Shown in pieces: positions 45,474 through 54,444 of a DNA stretch of 64,000 bases. The DNA comes from Betaproteobacteria bacterium (GTDB lineage: Bacteria > Pseudomonadota > Gammaproteobacteria > Burkholderiales > Casimicrobiaceae). How positions within the stretch are numbered: the stretch's first letter is position 1; every line of letters begins with the position of its first letter. Location: NCBI GenBank assembly GCA_027492485.1, contig JAPUER010000016.1:201388-265387 (forward strand). The letters are read 5' to 3'. The notes below the pieces were generated by a model. The model worked only from the letters and a program-made list of their open reading frames with translations, was not told where the DNA came from and did not search any database. The translations under genes and the position numbers were made by a program.

Positions 45474-46967
45474 TCAACGCGGCACGAAGAACGTCGATTT
45501 TTCGGTCATCGTCTTCGACGCGGCGCCATCGCCGGTGGCGGTGACTTCGATGCCGATCGTGCTTGAGCGGCCACGCATGCTGTCGGCCGCGTCGGCGGCC
45601 AGTCGCAGGCGCAGCGGGAGCTTGCCGCTGGCGCCGCCTTCCAGCGTCAGCCCGGTCGGCGTGACGATCTGCAACGCGGCGCTGCCGGCGGCGTCGCGCG
45701 GCAGATCGGCGCTGGCCAGCGCGACGCTCAGATGCTGCGTGTGTTCGGTAGTGTTCACCACGCGCAGTTGATACACGTTTTCCACCGAACCATCGTCGGC
45801 GACCCGCGCCAGCGCCGCCCGGTCGCGGATGATGTCGACGCGGAAATCGGGCCGCTGCCAGAGGCTCACGGCCAGCGCGGCAACCGCGGCGCCGAGCAGG
45901 GCGCCGTAGATCAGCACGCGTGGACGTGCCACGCGGCGCAGCATCTCGCTGCGCGTTAGCTTCTGGGCGACGCCGTTTTCGGTGGAGTAGCGGATCAGGC
46001 CCTTGCTGTAGCCCATGCGATCCATCACGTCGTCGCAGGCATCGATGCAGGCGGCGCATCCGATGCATTCGTTTTGCAGACCGTTGCGGATGTCGATGCC
46101 GGTCGGGCAGACGTGCACGCAGAGCTTGCAGTCGACGCAATCGCCAAGATCGAGCGCAGTGCGATCGGCCTTGCGCGAACGCCCGCCGCGCGGGTCGCCA
46201 CGCGCGCTGTCGTAGGCGATCACCATCGAATCGCGGTCGATCAGCGCGCTCTGGAAACGGGCGTAAGGGCAGATGTACTTGCACATCTGTTCGCGCAGAT
46301 AGCCGGCGTTGCCGTAGGTGGCGAAGCCGTAGAACAGGACCCAGAACCATTCCCAGGGCGAGAAGGACAGCGCCGCGGCCTCGCCAGCGAGCGTGCGGAT
46401 CGGCGTGAAGTAGCCGACAAAGGTGAACCCGGTGACCAGGCTGATCAGTATCCAGAGCGCCTGCTTGCTGCCCTTGCGCGCCAGCTTGTTGACCGTCCAC
46501 GGGCTGGCATCAAGCCGTATCCGGGCCAGACGATCGCCCTCGACGCGGCGTTCTACCCACAGGAAAATCTCGGTGTAGACCGTTTGCGGGCAGGCGTAGC
46601 CGCACCACAGCCGCCCGGCCATCGCGGTGAAGAAAAACAACGCCAGCGCCGAGATGACCAGCAGCGCGGCAAGATAGATGAAATCCTGCGGTTGCAGCAG
46701 CAAGCCGAAGATCTGGAAGCGGCGCTGCGTGGGATCGAACAGCACGGCTTGCCGTCCGTTCCATTGCAGCCAGGGCAGACCGTAGAAGACGAGCTGCGTC
46801 AGCCACACCATCGCCCAGCGCCAACCGGCAAACCAACCGTGCACGGCGCGGGGGTAAATCTTGGGCTGCTTTTCGTAGAGTTCGATGACCACTTCGCGAT
46901 CCGCGTCCGCAGCGACGGTGGCCGCCTGCGGATGGATCGGGATGACATGCTTCGGCGTGCGCGGCAT
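45474..46967 (-). CDS. ccoG: cytochrome c oxidase accessory protein CcoG (FixG)
   Basis: 497 residues. About five membrane spans and a ferredoxin-type region with two 4Fe-4S sets: CVDCKLCVHVCPTG and NECIGCAACIDACDDV. A C-terminal Ig-like domain follows. It reduces or handles copper for cbb3 oxidase assembly, used at low oxygen. The cbb3 subunit genes are not in the window. Confidence 0.94.
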   Translation of the reverse strand: MPRTPKHVIPIHPQAATVAADADREVVIELYEKQPKIYPRAVHGWFAGWRWAMVWLTQLVFYGLPWLQWNGRQAVLFDPTQRRFQIFGLLLQPQDFIYLAALLVISALALFFFTAMAGRLWCGYACPQTVYTEIFLWVERRVEGDRLARIRLDASPWTVNKLARKGSKQALWILISLVTGFTFVGYFTPIRTLAGEAAALSFSPWEWFWVLFYGFATYGNAGYLREQMCKYICPYARFQSALIDRDSMVIAYDSARGDPRGGRSRKADRTALDLGDCVDCKLCVHVCPTGIDIRNGLQNECIGCAACIDACDDVMDRMGYSKGLIRYSTENGVAQKLTRSEMLRRVARPRVLIYGALLGAAVAALAVSLWQRPDFRVDIIRDRAALARVADDGSVENVYQLRVVNTTEHTQHLSVALASADLPRDAAGSAALQIVTPTGLTLEGGASGKLPLRLRLAADAADSMRGRSSTIGIEVTATGDGAASKTMTEKSTFFVPR

Positions 46968-47000
46968 GGCGGGGTGGTCGCGAAGCCCGGGGCAATGCGT

Positions 47001-47267
47001 TTAGCGGACGACGAAATCGATGGCGATGGCGCCCGGGTCGCGCTGGCGGTATTCGATGCTGACCGCGTCGCCGTAGCGGGCACGCAGTTGGTCGAGCAGC
47101 GGCAGCGGATCGTGGTCGTTGACGAAGCGCATCGTCTCGCCGGGGTTCAGCGCGTCGAGGGCGCCGAAGATCGCGGCGTGGCGGAAGCGCTTGGCGATGC
47201 CGCGGGCGTCGAAGGGATAGATCGCCGTCGGCGAGAGGTGCAGATGTCCGGGTGCGGTGGTGCTCAT
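47001..47267 (-). CDS. DUF2249 protein
   Basis: 88 residues from ATG 47267. The pattern FDARGIAKRFRHAAIFGALDALNPGETMRFVNDHDPLPLLDQL is that of DUF2249, small proteins (TusA-like fold suggested) often found with hemerythrins and denitrification genes. 23 bases after the hemerythrin gene, 33 before ccoG, so one operon. Confidence 0.87.
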   Translation of the reverse strand: MSTTAPGHLHLSPTAIYPFDARGIAKRFRHAAIFGALDALNPGETMRFVNDHDPLPLLDQLRARYGDAVSIEYRQRDPGAIAIDFVVR

Positions 47268-47290
47268 GACGGTACTCCGTGTCGGTTGGG

Positions 47291-47722
47291 TCAGGAATTG
47301 GTGTTGCCGGCCTGCGGCGAACTGTCCGGCGTGAATGCCAGTGAGGGCAGATCGAGCAGGCGTTCGGCCAGCGGAAACAGTTCGCGCTCCTCGTAGCGCA
47401 CGTGCTCGCGCATGGCCTCGCCCCACGCGGCAAGCGCGGCGAGATCGCCGTTGCGCAGGAACGCGGTCAGTATCCGCAGCTCCTGGTGGTGGGCGAGTGC
47501 GACGGCCACCTCACGTTGCGCGCCCGCGGCGCCGAGCGCCGGCAGCAGCACGCGCTCTTCCTCGGCCAGGTGCGCTGCGATGCAGTCGTCCCAGAACGCC
47601 AGCGTGTGCTGCCGCGCCTCGGCGGCGGCCGGGCCGCCGCTGGCGGCAACGGCCCGTCGCGCATACGACAGCGCGTCGTGGTGCTCGCGAGACAGGTGAA
47701 TCAGTGCTGCTTGGCGTTTCAT
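47291..47722 (-). CDS. hemerythrin-domain protein
   Basis: 143 residues from ATG 47722 (MKRQAALIHLSREHHDALSY), or 157 from ATG 47764. Iron ligands appear in HLSREHHDAL, HTLAFWDDCIAAHLAEEERV, HHQEL and HVRYEERELFP, the H/E set of a four-helix di-iron protein. Probably senses or scavenges O2 or NO. Upstream, AAGATTCATCTT (47756-47767) is a perfect palindrome-type repeat that could be a regulator site. Confidence 0.85.
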   Translation of the reverse strand: MKRQAALIHLSREHHDALSYARRAVAASGGPAAAEARQHTLAFWDDCIAAHLAEEERVLLPALGAAGAQREVAVALAHHQELRILTAFLRNGDLAALAAWGEAMREHVRYEERELFPLAERLLDLPSLAFTPDSSPQAGNTNS

Positions 47723-47833
47723 TGGCTCGGGCGGCAAGGTTCGCCGCGTCGCTGGAAGATTCATCTTGTATATATCTATGCTAGCGTGCGGCCGCTTAAA
47801 GAAATATTTGACAGCGATCTTTATTGCGCTGGA

Positions 47834-48307
47834 TCAGTTGGCGACCACGCGGCGGCGCAGCGGCAGATTCTCGCGCACCGTCTGGCTGTGCGTTCCGGTG
47901 GTCGCGGCGGCGGGGGGCAGCACATCGGCCAGCGAGTAGCCGTCAAGATGGCCGAGAAACCGTTGCAGCGCGCCGCCGACGACAGCGGTGAGGCGGCAGC
48001 GGCCGGTCAGCGTGCAGTTGTTGCCGGTTGCCATGCATTCCACCAGGTTGAAGTCCGGCTCGACGCTGCGCACCACGGCGCCCAGGTTGATGTCCTCGGG
48101 CGGACGCGCCAGCCGCATGCCGCCGCCCTTGCCGCGCACGGTTTCGAGGTGTCCGGCGAGCCCGAGCTGGTGAGTGATTTTCATCAGGTGTGCCTCGGAA
48201 ATGCCGTAGGCATTGGCGACCTCCGCGATGGTGCACAACTGCCCCGGCCGCTGCGCCACGTACATCAGCAGGCGCAGCGAGTAGTCGGTCATGGTGGTCA
48301 GGCGCAT
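47834..48307 (-). CDS. nsrR: Rrf2-family NO-sensing repressor
   Basis: 157 residues. The winged HTH (MTDYSLRLLMYVAQ, TIAEVANAYGISEAHLMKITHQL, GKGGGMRLARPPEDI) is typical of Rrf2. Three cysteines, Cys91, Cys98 and Cys104, sit in LVECMATGNNCTLTGRCRL, the iron-sulfur set of NsrR that reacts with NO. The hemerythrin gene beside it supports NsrR over IscR or RirA. Confidence 0.88.
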   Translation of the reverse strand: MRLTTMTDYSLRLLMYVAQRPGQLCTIAEVANAYGISEAHLMKITHQLGLAGHLETVRGKGGGMRLARPPEDINLGAVVRSVEPDFNLVECMATGNNCTLTGRCRLTAVVGGALQRFLGHLDGYSLADVLPPAAATTGTHSQTVRENLPLRRRVVAN

Positions 48308-48432
48308 GGCGGTTCCGCTATGGGTTTCATGGCTGCATTTTGCCGACGGCGATCGTGGTGCGTTTGATGCGGCGCATGACTATCATCTTTTCGTTGAAAC
48401 GCCCAATAAACTTGGCTCACAGCGCATTTTTT

Positions 48433-48450
48433 ATGAATGTCAACATTCAT
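48433..48450. promoter_or_regulatory. probable NsrR-type operator
   Basis: ATGAATGTCAACATTCAT is an 8-2-8 palindrome, flanked by T-runs and A-runs. It resembles the known NsrR pattern ATGnATTTnnAAATnCAT. It is 126 bases upstream of nsrR, so autoregulation is plausible. Confidence 0.5.
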
Positions 48451-48545
48451 CAAAAATAGGCCGTAAGCCAATATTCAAAACCGTTCCAAGCGAAAAGCTG
48501 ATAGCCCGGACACCGTTGCTGTCAGAGGCGCGGCGCGTCCCGGGC

Positions 48546-49373
48546 TCAAACCACTTTCACGTTGAGATCGGGCAGTCCTTCCAGCTTGCCGGTCATCAGG
48601 TCGCCGCGCACCACCGGGCCGACGTTCTCCGGCGTGCCGGAGTAGATGATGTCGCCCGCCATCAGCTCGAACGCTTCGGAGAGCTTGCTGATCTGCTCGG
48701 CGACGTTCCAGATCATCTGGTTGAGATCGGCGTTCTGCTTGACGACGCCATTGACCAGCAACTGGATGCGGCCGCGGCTGAAGTGCCCGGTCTGCGCAAC
48801 GCGGTGGATCGGCCCGATCGGCGCCGAGCGGTCGAAGCTTTTGCCGATCTCCCACGGTTTCTTCTCGTCGCCCATCGCGCGCTGCAGGTCGCGCCGCGTC
48901 ATGTCGAGCCCGAGCGCGTAACCGTAGACGTGCTGCAGCGCGTCGGCGATCGCGATGTTGCGGCCGCCGCTCTTGAGCGCCGCGACCAGTTCGATCTCGT
49001 AGTGATAGTTTTTGGTCAGTGGTGGATAGGGGTGATCGACCGTTTGCCCAGGCGGCACCCACTGGATCGCGTCGGTCGGCTTCTGAAAGAAAAACGGCGG
49101 CTCGCGCGTCGGGTCCGAGCCCATTTCGCGCGCGTGCGCGGCGTAGTTGCGCCCGATGCAGTAGATGCGGCGCACCGGAAAGACCTCGCTGCTGCCAATG
49201 ATCGGGATCGTGGTTGCCGCGATCTGGAATGGCGTGGCACGCGGTGCCGCTCCGGCAGCGACGTTGACGGTCGTCGAACAGGCGCCGAGCGCGGCGGCGG
49301 CGCCGCCCAGCGTGCCAGCCGTGCCCAGGGTTTTCAAGACATCGCGTCGCGTGGTGTGGGTGGGCTGTGACAT
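48546..49373 (-). CDS. exported fumarylacetoacetate hydrolase-family protein
   Basis: 275 residues from ATG 49373 with a strong AAGGAGGAAA site. The N-terminus TTRRDVLKTLGTAGTLGG is a twin-arginine signal, and LGAC (about 29-32) is a possible lipobox. From residue 65 the FAH fold is clear: RRIYCIGRNYAAHAREMG, EIELVAALK, ALGLDMTRRDLQ and IYSGTPENVGPV. FAH-family enzymes are normally cytoplasmic hydrolases or isomerases of catabolic pathways; export is unusual. It lies downstream of tctA past a terminator. Confidence 0.87.
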   Translation of the reverse strand: MSQPTHTTRRDVLKTLGTAGTLGGAAAALGACSTTVNVAAGAAPRATPFQIAATTIPIIGSSEVFPVRRIYCIGRNYAAHAREMGSDPTREPPFFFQKPTDAIQWVPPGQTVDHPYPPLTKNYHYEIELVAALKSGGRNIAIADALQHVYGYALGLDMTRRDLQRAMGDEKKPWEIGKSFDRSAPIGPIHRVAQTGHFSRGRIQLLVNGVVKQNADLNQMIWNVAEQISKLSEAFELMAGDIIYSGTPENVGPVVRGDLMTGKLEGLPDLNVKVV

Positions 49374-49444
49374 CGTTTCCTCCTTGTGCAGCCGTGACAT
49401 CGGCATGGCCGGTGCCAGCGGCGAAGAATACGCCGCAGCAATGA

Positions 49445-49471
49445 AAACGGGCACCGAAGCGCCCGTTTTTT
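49445..49471 (-). terminator. terminator after tctA
   Basis: ACGGGC / GCCCGT stem flanked by AAA and TTTTT, 24 bases past the tctA stop. Can act in both directions. Confidence 0.75.
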
Positions 49472-49494
49472 GTACCGTTAGATCGTACCGAGGA

Positions 49495-51003
49495 TCAATC
49501 CTCGACGAAGGTCTCGTCGCGTTTCTTGCGGATCGCCGGCATCGCCAGGATGATCAGCAGAATCAGCGACAGCACCAGCATGGTGGCGCTGATCGGTCGC
49601 TCGATGAACACCGACGGGCTGCCGCGCGAGAGCAGCAAGGCACGACGCAGGTTTTCTTCCATCATCGGGCCAAGGATGAAGCCGAGCAGCAGCGGCGCTG
49701 CTTCGCATTCGAGCTTGGCGAAGACGTAGCCGACCACGCCGAAGACCGCGATGATCCAGACGTCGAAGGTGGTGTTGTTGACGGTGTAGACGCCGATGCA
49801 GCAGAACACCAGAATCATCGGGTAGAGCAGGCGATACGGAATCTTCAGCAACTGCACCCACATGCCGATCAGCGGCAGGTTGAGGATCACCAGCATCAGG
49901 TTGCCGACCCACATCGAGGCGATCAGGCCCCAGAACAACTGCGGGTTGGCCGTGATCACCTGCGGTCCCGGCTGGATGTTGTGGATGGTCATCGCACCGA
50001 CCATCAGCGCCATCACGGCATTCGGCGGGATGCCGAGAGTGAGCAGCGGGATGAAGGAGGTTTGCGCACCGGCGTTGTTGGCTGATTCCGGTGCCGCGAC
50101 GCCGCGGATATTGCCTTTGCCGAATGCCGGTTTGGCGTTGGCGCCGGCCATCTTCTTCTCCAGCGAATACGATGAGAAGGACGCCAGCAGCGCGCCGCCA
50201 CCCGGCAGGATGCCGAGCAGCGAGCCGAGCAGGGTGCCGCGGGTAATCGCGCCCGCCGAATCCTTGAAGTCCTGCGCCGTCGGCAGCAGTTTGCCCACCT
50301 TGGCGGTGAAGATTTCCCGCGCTTCGCCTTTTTCAAGGTTGATCAGGATTTCGCCGATGCCGAAGATGCCCATCGCCACCGCGACGAAGCCGATGCCGTC
50401 GGTGAGTTCCGGCGTATCGAAGCTGTAGCGCGCAACGCCCGAATTGACATCGGTGCCGACCAGGCCGAGCACGATGCCAAGCACGATCATGGCGATCGCC
50501 TTGACCACCGAGCCATGCGCCAGCACGACGGCGGCGATCAGGCCGAGCACCATCAGCGAGAAGTAGTCGGCCGGGCCGAACTTTAACGCCGCTTCCGACA
50601 GCGGTGGCGCAAAGGCGGCCACCAGCAGCGTCGAGAACGAACCGGCGATGAAGGAGCCGATGGCGGCCATGCCGAGCGCGGCGCCGGCACGACCCTGGCG
50701 GGCCATCTGGTAGCCGTCGAGCGCGGTCACCACCGACGACGATTCGCCGGGCAGATTGACCAGAATCGCCGTGGTGGAGCCGCCATACTGGGCGCCGTAA
50801 TAAATGCCGGCCAGCATGATCAGCGCCGACACCGGCGGCAACGCATAGGTGGTCGGCAACAGCATGGCGATGGTGGCCACCGGACCGATACCGGGCAGCA
50901 CACCGATCAGCGTGCCCAGCAGGCAGCCGATCAGCGCGTAGAGGATGTTGGTCATCGTCAGGGCGACGCCAAATCCCAGTGACAGGTTATTGAGCAGATC
51001 CAT
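49495..51003 (-). CDS. tctA: tripartite tricarboxylate transporter, large membrane subunit
   Basis: 502 residues, about 11-12 spans. Family motifs: GVLPGIGPVATIAMLLP, YGAQYGGSTTAILVNLPGESSSVV and GGALLASFSSYSLEKK. With TctB it takes up a carboxylate bound by a periplasmic TctC protein. No tctC gene is in the window. Confidence 0.94.
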   Translation of the reverse strand: MDLLNNLSLGFGVALTMTNILYALIGCLLGTLIGVLPGIGPVATIAMLLPTTYALPPVSALIMLAGIYYGAQYGGSTTAILVNLPGESSSVVTALDGYQMARQGRAGAALGMAAIGSFIAGSFSTLLVAAFAPPLSEAALKFGPADYFSLMVLGLIAAVVLAHGSVVKAIAMIVLGIVLGLVGTDVNSGVARYSFDTPELTDGIGFVAVAMGIFGIGEILINLEKGEAREIFTAKVGKLLPTAQDFKDSAGAITRGTLLGSLLGILPGGGALLASFSSYSLEKKMAGANAKPAFGKGNIRGVAAPESANNAGAQTSFIPLLTLGIPPNAVMALMVGAMTIHNIQPGPQVITANPQLFWGLIASMWVGNLMLVILNLPLIGMWVQLLKIPYRLLYPMILVFCCIGVYTVNNTTFDVWIIAVFGVVGYVFAKLECEAAPLLLGFILGPMMEENLRRALLLSRGSPSVFIERPISATMLVLSLILLIILAMPAIRKKRDETFVED

Positions 51004-51012
51004 GGTGTTCGC

Positions 51013-51474
51013 CTAGCTCCAGGGGAAGAGTTTCATCTGGAGCTTGAGGCCCCATACGAACACAGCTGCGCAGAACAGGCACATGATCGCTGTGATGATC
51101 GCCAGCTCGCGGTAATTCTTGTCGTGCGCGGCAACGCCGGAAATGAAGGTGAGCAGCACGATGGCGATCACCATGCCGAGCGGCTGCAGCGCAGCGCCGA
51201 ACAGCACCACGGCAACGGTGAGGATGATGACCGGCTTCCAGGTCCAGCCGATGCCTTCGGTGGCGGCCCATTGCGCCTGATTCTTCAATCCGATGCCGGC
51301 GACGATGACGCCCAGCACGGCCATCACGCCGCCGAGAATGCGCGGGAAGTAGCCCGGCCCCATGCGGGCAGCCGTTCCCATCTGATAGTTGTATGCCCCG
51401 ACAAAGAACACCACGCCGATGACGATGAACATCAAACCGGCGAGCAGATCCTTGTTCTTTAAGAAACTGTTCAA
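51013..51474 (-). CDS. tctB: tripartite tricarboxylate transporter, small membrane subunit
   Basis: 153 residues from TTG 51474, chosen because GGAGGAGG lies just upstream and the length then matches the family. Four spans: LLAGLMFIVIGVVFFVGAYNYQ, ILGGVMAVLGVIVAGIG, PVIILTVAVVLFGAAL and LAIITAIMCLFCAAVFVWG. The open frame runs upstream to 51588, but that stretch includes a terminator of the next gene. Confidence 0.88.
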   Translation of the reverse strand: MNSFLKNKDLLAGLMFIVIGVVFFVGAYNYQMGTAARMGPGYFPRILGGVMAVLGVIVAGIGLKNQAQWAATEGIGWTWKPVIILTVAVVLFGAALQPLGMVIAIVLLTFISGVAAHDKNYRELAIITAIMCLFCAAVFVWGLKLQMKLFPWS

Positions 51475-51557
51475 GTAACGCCTCCTCCGAAGTAGTGACT
51501 CAACGATTATTGTTGACGAGACTGTCGCCTGCCTGTCCTTTTTGATACCTGAAAATG

Positions 51558-51583
51558 AAAAAAGCCACCCGCGGGTGGCTTTG
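51558..51583 (-). terminator. terminator after ppiC
   Basis: AAGCCACCCG / CGGGTGGCTT stem with A-run and T-run flanks, 32 bases past the stop of the isomerase gene. Confidence 0.8.
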
Positions 51584-51614
51584 TGCATCGCAGCGTAATT
51601 GCTGCGTCGGCAGC

Positions 51615-52433
51615 CTACTTGATGCCGGCCTTGGCACGCAGTTCGGCGAGATGCTTTTCAATCACCTGGCCTTGCAGGCGTTGCGCCAGTTGCGGCTTTA
51701 CCTCGTCGAAGCTCGGCACCTTGGCGTCGCGCACATCTTCAAGCAGGATGATGTGATAACCAAACGGGCTTTGCACCGGGGTGGGCGTGTACTTGCCTTT
51801 TTGCAGCGCAACAAGCGCGTCGGCGAACGGCTTCACGTAGTTGGACGGCACCGCCCAGTCGAGATCGCCGCCGTTTTCTTTCGAGCCCGGGTCTTTCGAG
51901 TTGGCTTTGGCCAGTTCGTCGAACTTGGCGCCGCCCTGCAACTGCTTGATCAGCGCTTCGGCGTCTTCTTTCTTCTCTACCAGGATGTGGCGGGCGCGGT
52001 ATTCCTTGTCGCCAAGACCGGCTTTGATCGTTTCGTATTCTTTCTTGAGTACGTCGTCGCCGATCGGATTTGCGTTCAGGTATTCGCCGATGTAGGCGCG
52101 GATCAGGATCGACTCGCCGGCCACCTGCATCTGCGTCTTCATCGCGGTGTCGCGATCCAGGCCCTTTGCCTTGGCGGCGCGCAGGAACAGTTCGCGGTTG
52201 ACCAGCTCGTCGTGCAGCGCGGCGCGCAACTCCGGCGAATCAGGCTGCCCCTGCGCCAGGCGTTCCTTGAGGATGAGGTCGAACTGCGCCTGCGGCACAA
52301 TGTCGCCACCGGCGGCGGACTTGCCGGCGGCTGCCGGCGCGGCGGCGGGTTTCTTGGCCGCCGTTTGCGCGACCGCTGTGGAGCCGAGAACGGCGAGCAG
52401 CAGGGTTGCCGCGAGCGTTTGACGATAGATCAT
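51615..52433 (-). CDS. periplasmic parvulin-type peptidyl-prolyl isomerase
   Basis: 272 residues from ATG 52433. Signal peptide MIYRQTLAATLLLAVLGSTAVAQ; a helical chaperone-like region to about 150; then a rotamase domain (YRARHILVEKKEDAEALIKQL, DLDWAVPSNYVKPFADAL, PVQSPFGYHIILLED). Assists folding of exported proteins. Overlaps the bolA stop by 4 bases, so coupled. Confidence 0.92.
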   Translation of the reverse strand: MIYRQTLAATLLLAVLGSTAVAQTAAKKPAAAPAAAGKSAAGGDIVPQAQFDLILKERLAQGQPDSPELRAALHDELVNRELFLRAAKAKGLDRDTAMKTQMQVAGESILIRAYIGEYLNANPIGDDVLKKEYETIKAGLGDKEYRARHILVEKKEDAEALIKQLQGGAKFDELAKANSKDPGSKENGGDLDWAVPSNYVKPFADALVALQKGKYTPTPVQSPFGYHIILLEDVRDAKVPSFDEVKPQLAQRLQGQVIEKHLAELRAKAGIK

Positions 52434-52738
52434 TGAAGATTCCTGTTGTTGTATGGATCGTTGGTTGATGAAAGTTCTTCGGGCGTACTCGTGACCAGCG
52501 ACAGCGCATGGATGCGCGCCGGCATCAGATCGGCCACCAGCCGGTAAACCGCCCGGTGGCGAGCCACCGTGGAAAGCCCGGAAAACGCTTTGGACACGAT
52601 TTTCGCCGATAAGTGCCCGCCGCCGGTGTTTCCGGCGTGGCCGGCGTGTTTGGCCGAGTCGTCGGTGACCTCGACGACGGTCGGCGCCAGCGGCGCCAGA
52701 CGCTCGCGTAGCAAGGCAGTCAAATCGCAGGTTGTCAT
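52430..52738 (-). CDS. bolA: BolA-family protein
   Basis: 102 residues. VEVTDDSAKHAGHAG, GGHLSAKIVSKAFSGLSTVARHRAVYRLVADLM and IHALSLVTSTPEE are the BolA fold signatures. Works with monothiol glutaredoxins in iron-sulfur handling. Part of the yciB-bolA-ppiC operon. Confidence 0.93.
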   Translation of the reverse strand: MTTCDLTALLRERLAPLAPTVVEVTDDSAKHAGHAGNTGGGHLSAKIVSKAFSGLSTVARHRAVYRLVADLMPARIHALSLVTSTPEELSSTNDPYNNRNLQ

Positions 52739-52753
52739 GACTGGAAAGAGCAG

Positions 52754-53326
52754 CTAGACCCGATCGCCAGTGGTCGGTTTGGGATTGGCCGGATCGCCTT
52801 CCTTCATGTACCTGGCGAGCAGCGCGACATTGGCGACGGTAAAGGCGAAAAAGAGACCCATCGCCCACCACACCTTGAAATTGACCCAGGCATCGAGGCT
52901 GTATTGCGTCGCAACATAGCCATTCAATGCGGTCATGAACGCGAAAAAGACGATCCAGGCCCAGGTGACGCGGCTCCAGACGGCGTCCGGCGCGTCAATT
53001 TGCGCCTGCTGGAAAAGCACCCGTATCCAGTCGCGCCGCAGCACCAGCTTGCCGAACAGCAGGGTCAGGCCGAACGCGGCGTAGAGCGCGGACGGTTTCC
53101 ACTTGATGAAAGTCTCGTCGTGCAACAGCAGGGTGGCGCCGCCGAAGATGACGATGATCGCCAGCGACAGCCACTGCATGGTGCTGACTTTGCGGGTGGC
53201 AAACCAGGCGTAGCCGATGGCCAGCACCGACGCCACGATCGCCACACCGGTGGCGACGTAAATGTCTTTGAGCTTGTACGCGGCGAAGAACAGGATGATC
53301 GGCGCGTATTCGAGGATGAACTGCAT
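52754..53326 (-). CDS. yciB: inner membrane septation protein A (YciB)
   Basis: 190 residues from ATG 53326 (MQFILEYAPIILFFAAYKLKDIYVATG). Five or six spans, with FIKWKPSALYAAFGLTLL and WARVTWAWIVFFAFM-like segments as in the family. Linked to cell-envelope integrity and division. First gene of the operon with bolA and the isomerase. Confidence 0.93.
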   Translation of the reverse strand: MQFILEYAPIILFFAAYKLKDIYVATGVAIVASVLAIGYAWFATRKVSTMQWLSLAIIVIFGGATLLLHDETFIKWKPSALYAAFGLTLLFGKLVLRRDWIRVLFQQAQIDAPDAVWSRVTWAWIVFFAFMTALNGYVATQYSLDAWVNFKVWWAMGLFFAFTVANVALLARYMKEGDPANPKPTTGDRV

Positions 53327-53391
53327 GGCTGCGCATTGTATGCAGTCCCCCGGCCTGCCCAAGCGCGATGCCTTAGCGAACTAAATAATCG

Positions 53392-53432
53392 TTGACAATT
53401 GTATTGTATACAATATAATTTGTTGTATGCAA
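53392..53432 (+). promoter_or_regulatory. ohrR-ohr promoter with OhrR operators
   Basis: TTGACA (53392-53397), 16-base spacer, TATAAT (53414-53419): both boxes are perfect. A 14-base palindrome, TATTGTATACAATA (53402-53415), fills the spacer and runs into the -10 box, and a second site, TTGTATGCAA, is at 53423-53432. Both resemble known OhrR targets. Repressor bound here would block RNA polymerase. Confidence 0.8.
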
Positions 53433-53513
53433 TGAATCCACCAGACAACCGCGCGGATGACGCGGCGCGCCGATCGGCCCCCAGTAAGAAATGCAGATAC
53501 GAAACCGCCACCG

Positions 53514-53999
53514 ATGAAGACAACCGCCAACATGCTGGACCTCGACGCCCAGCTCTGCTTCGCGCTTTACTCGTCGTCGCTCACCATGACCAAGGCGTAC
53601 AAACCGCTGCTCGCCGAACTGGGGCTCACCTATCCGCAGTACCTGGTGATGCTGGCGCTATGGCAGCACGGCAGCCTTGGCGTCGGCGAACTGGGCGAAC
53701 GGCTGTTCCTGGATTCGGGCACCGTGACGCCGCTGACCAAGCGGCTGCAGGTGCTGGGGCTGCTACAGCGTCAGCGCAGCGAGCGCGACGAGCGCCAGGT
53801 CGAGTTGTCCCTCACTGCCGCGGGCAAACGGTTGCGCACACGCGCCGAGGCGATCCCGCGCTGCATCCTGCAACTGTCGGGCTGCGATCTGCCGACCATC
53901 GAATCACTGACGCGCGAGCTGCAGGCCTTGCGTGACCAACTGGCTGCCCGTGTGGCGGCCGCGCCTGCGCCACTCCTCATCTCCAGCAACCAAGGATAA
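53514..53999 (+). CDS. ohrR: MarR-family organic peroxide sensor
   Basis: 161 residues from ATG 53514 ([22 protein letters not shown]); ATG 53457 would add 19. Cys15 in QLCFALY is the peroxide-reactive residue of OhrR. The winged HTH covers about 45-105 ([46 protein letters not shown]). Represses ohr until oxidised. Two bases separate it from ohr. Confidence 0.93.
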   Translation: MKTTANMLDLDAQLCFALYSSSLTMTKAYKPLLAELGLTYPQYLVMLALWQHGSLGVGELGERLFLDSGTVTPLTKRLQVLGLLQRQRSERDERQVELSLTAAGKRLRTRAEAIPRCILQLSGCDLPTIESLTRELQALRDQLAARVAAAPAPLLISSNQG

Positions 54000-54001
54000 T
54001 C

Positions 54002-54427
54002 ATGTCCCTCGAAAAAGTTCTCTATCGCGCACGAGCAACGTCCACCGGTGGCCGCGAAGGCACCTCGCGCTCGTCCGACGGCATTCTCGACCTCAAGCTG
54101 ACGACGCCGAAGGAGTTGGGTGGCAACGGTCTGCCCGGCACCAATCCCGAACAACTGTTTGCGGCGGGCTACAGCGCCTGCTTCCTCGGCGCCCTCAAGT
54201 TCGTCGCCGGCAAGGCCAAAGTGGCGCTGCCGGCAGAGACGACCATCACCGGCGACGTCGGCATTGGTCCGTTGCCGAACGGCTTTGGCATCGAGGTCAC
54301 GCTGACCGTCAGCATCCCCGGCGTCGACCGGGCAGTGGCGCAGGAACTGGTCGACAAGGCGCACATCGTGTGCCCGTACTCGAACGCGACGCGCGGCAAC
54401 ATCGACGTGACGCTCAAGGTCGCCTAA
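54002..54427 (+). CDS. ohr: organic hydroperoxide resistance protein
   Basis: 141 residues, Ohr/OsmC fold. Catalytic cysteines Cys60 in [10 protein letters not shown] and Cys124 in [13 protein letters not shown]; the conserved Arg is in SRSSDG. Reduces organic hydroperoxides in the cytoplasm. Follows ohrR in one operon. Confidence 0.96.
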   Translation: MSLEKVLYRARATSTGGREGTSRSSDGILDLKLTTPKELGGNGLPGTNPEQLFAAGYSACFLGALKFVAGKAKVALPAETTITGDVGIGPLPNGFGIEVTLTVSIPGVDRAVAQELVDKAHIVCPYSNATRGNIDVTLKVA

Positions 54428-54444
54428 GGTAAGCGCAGATCGGG

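Noticed and set aside
48433-48450. Palindrome as a terminator of the FAH-family gene
   Set aside because: No T-run follows the stem on the minus strand; the 8-2-8 layout fits an operator better.
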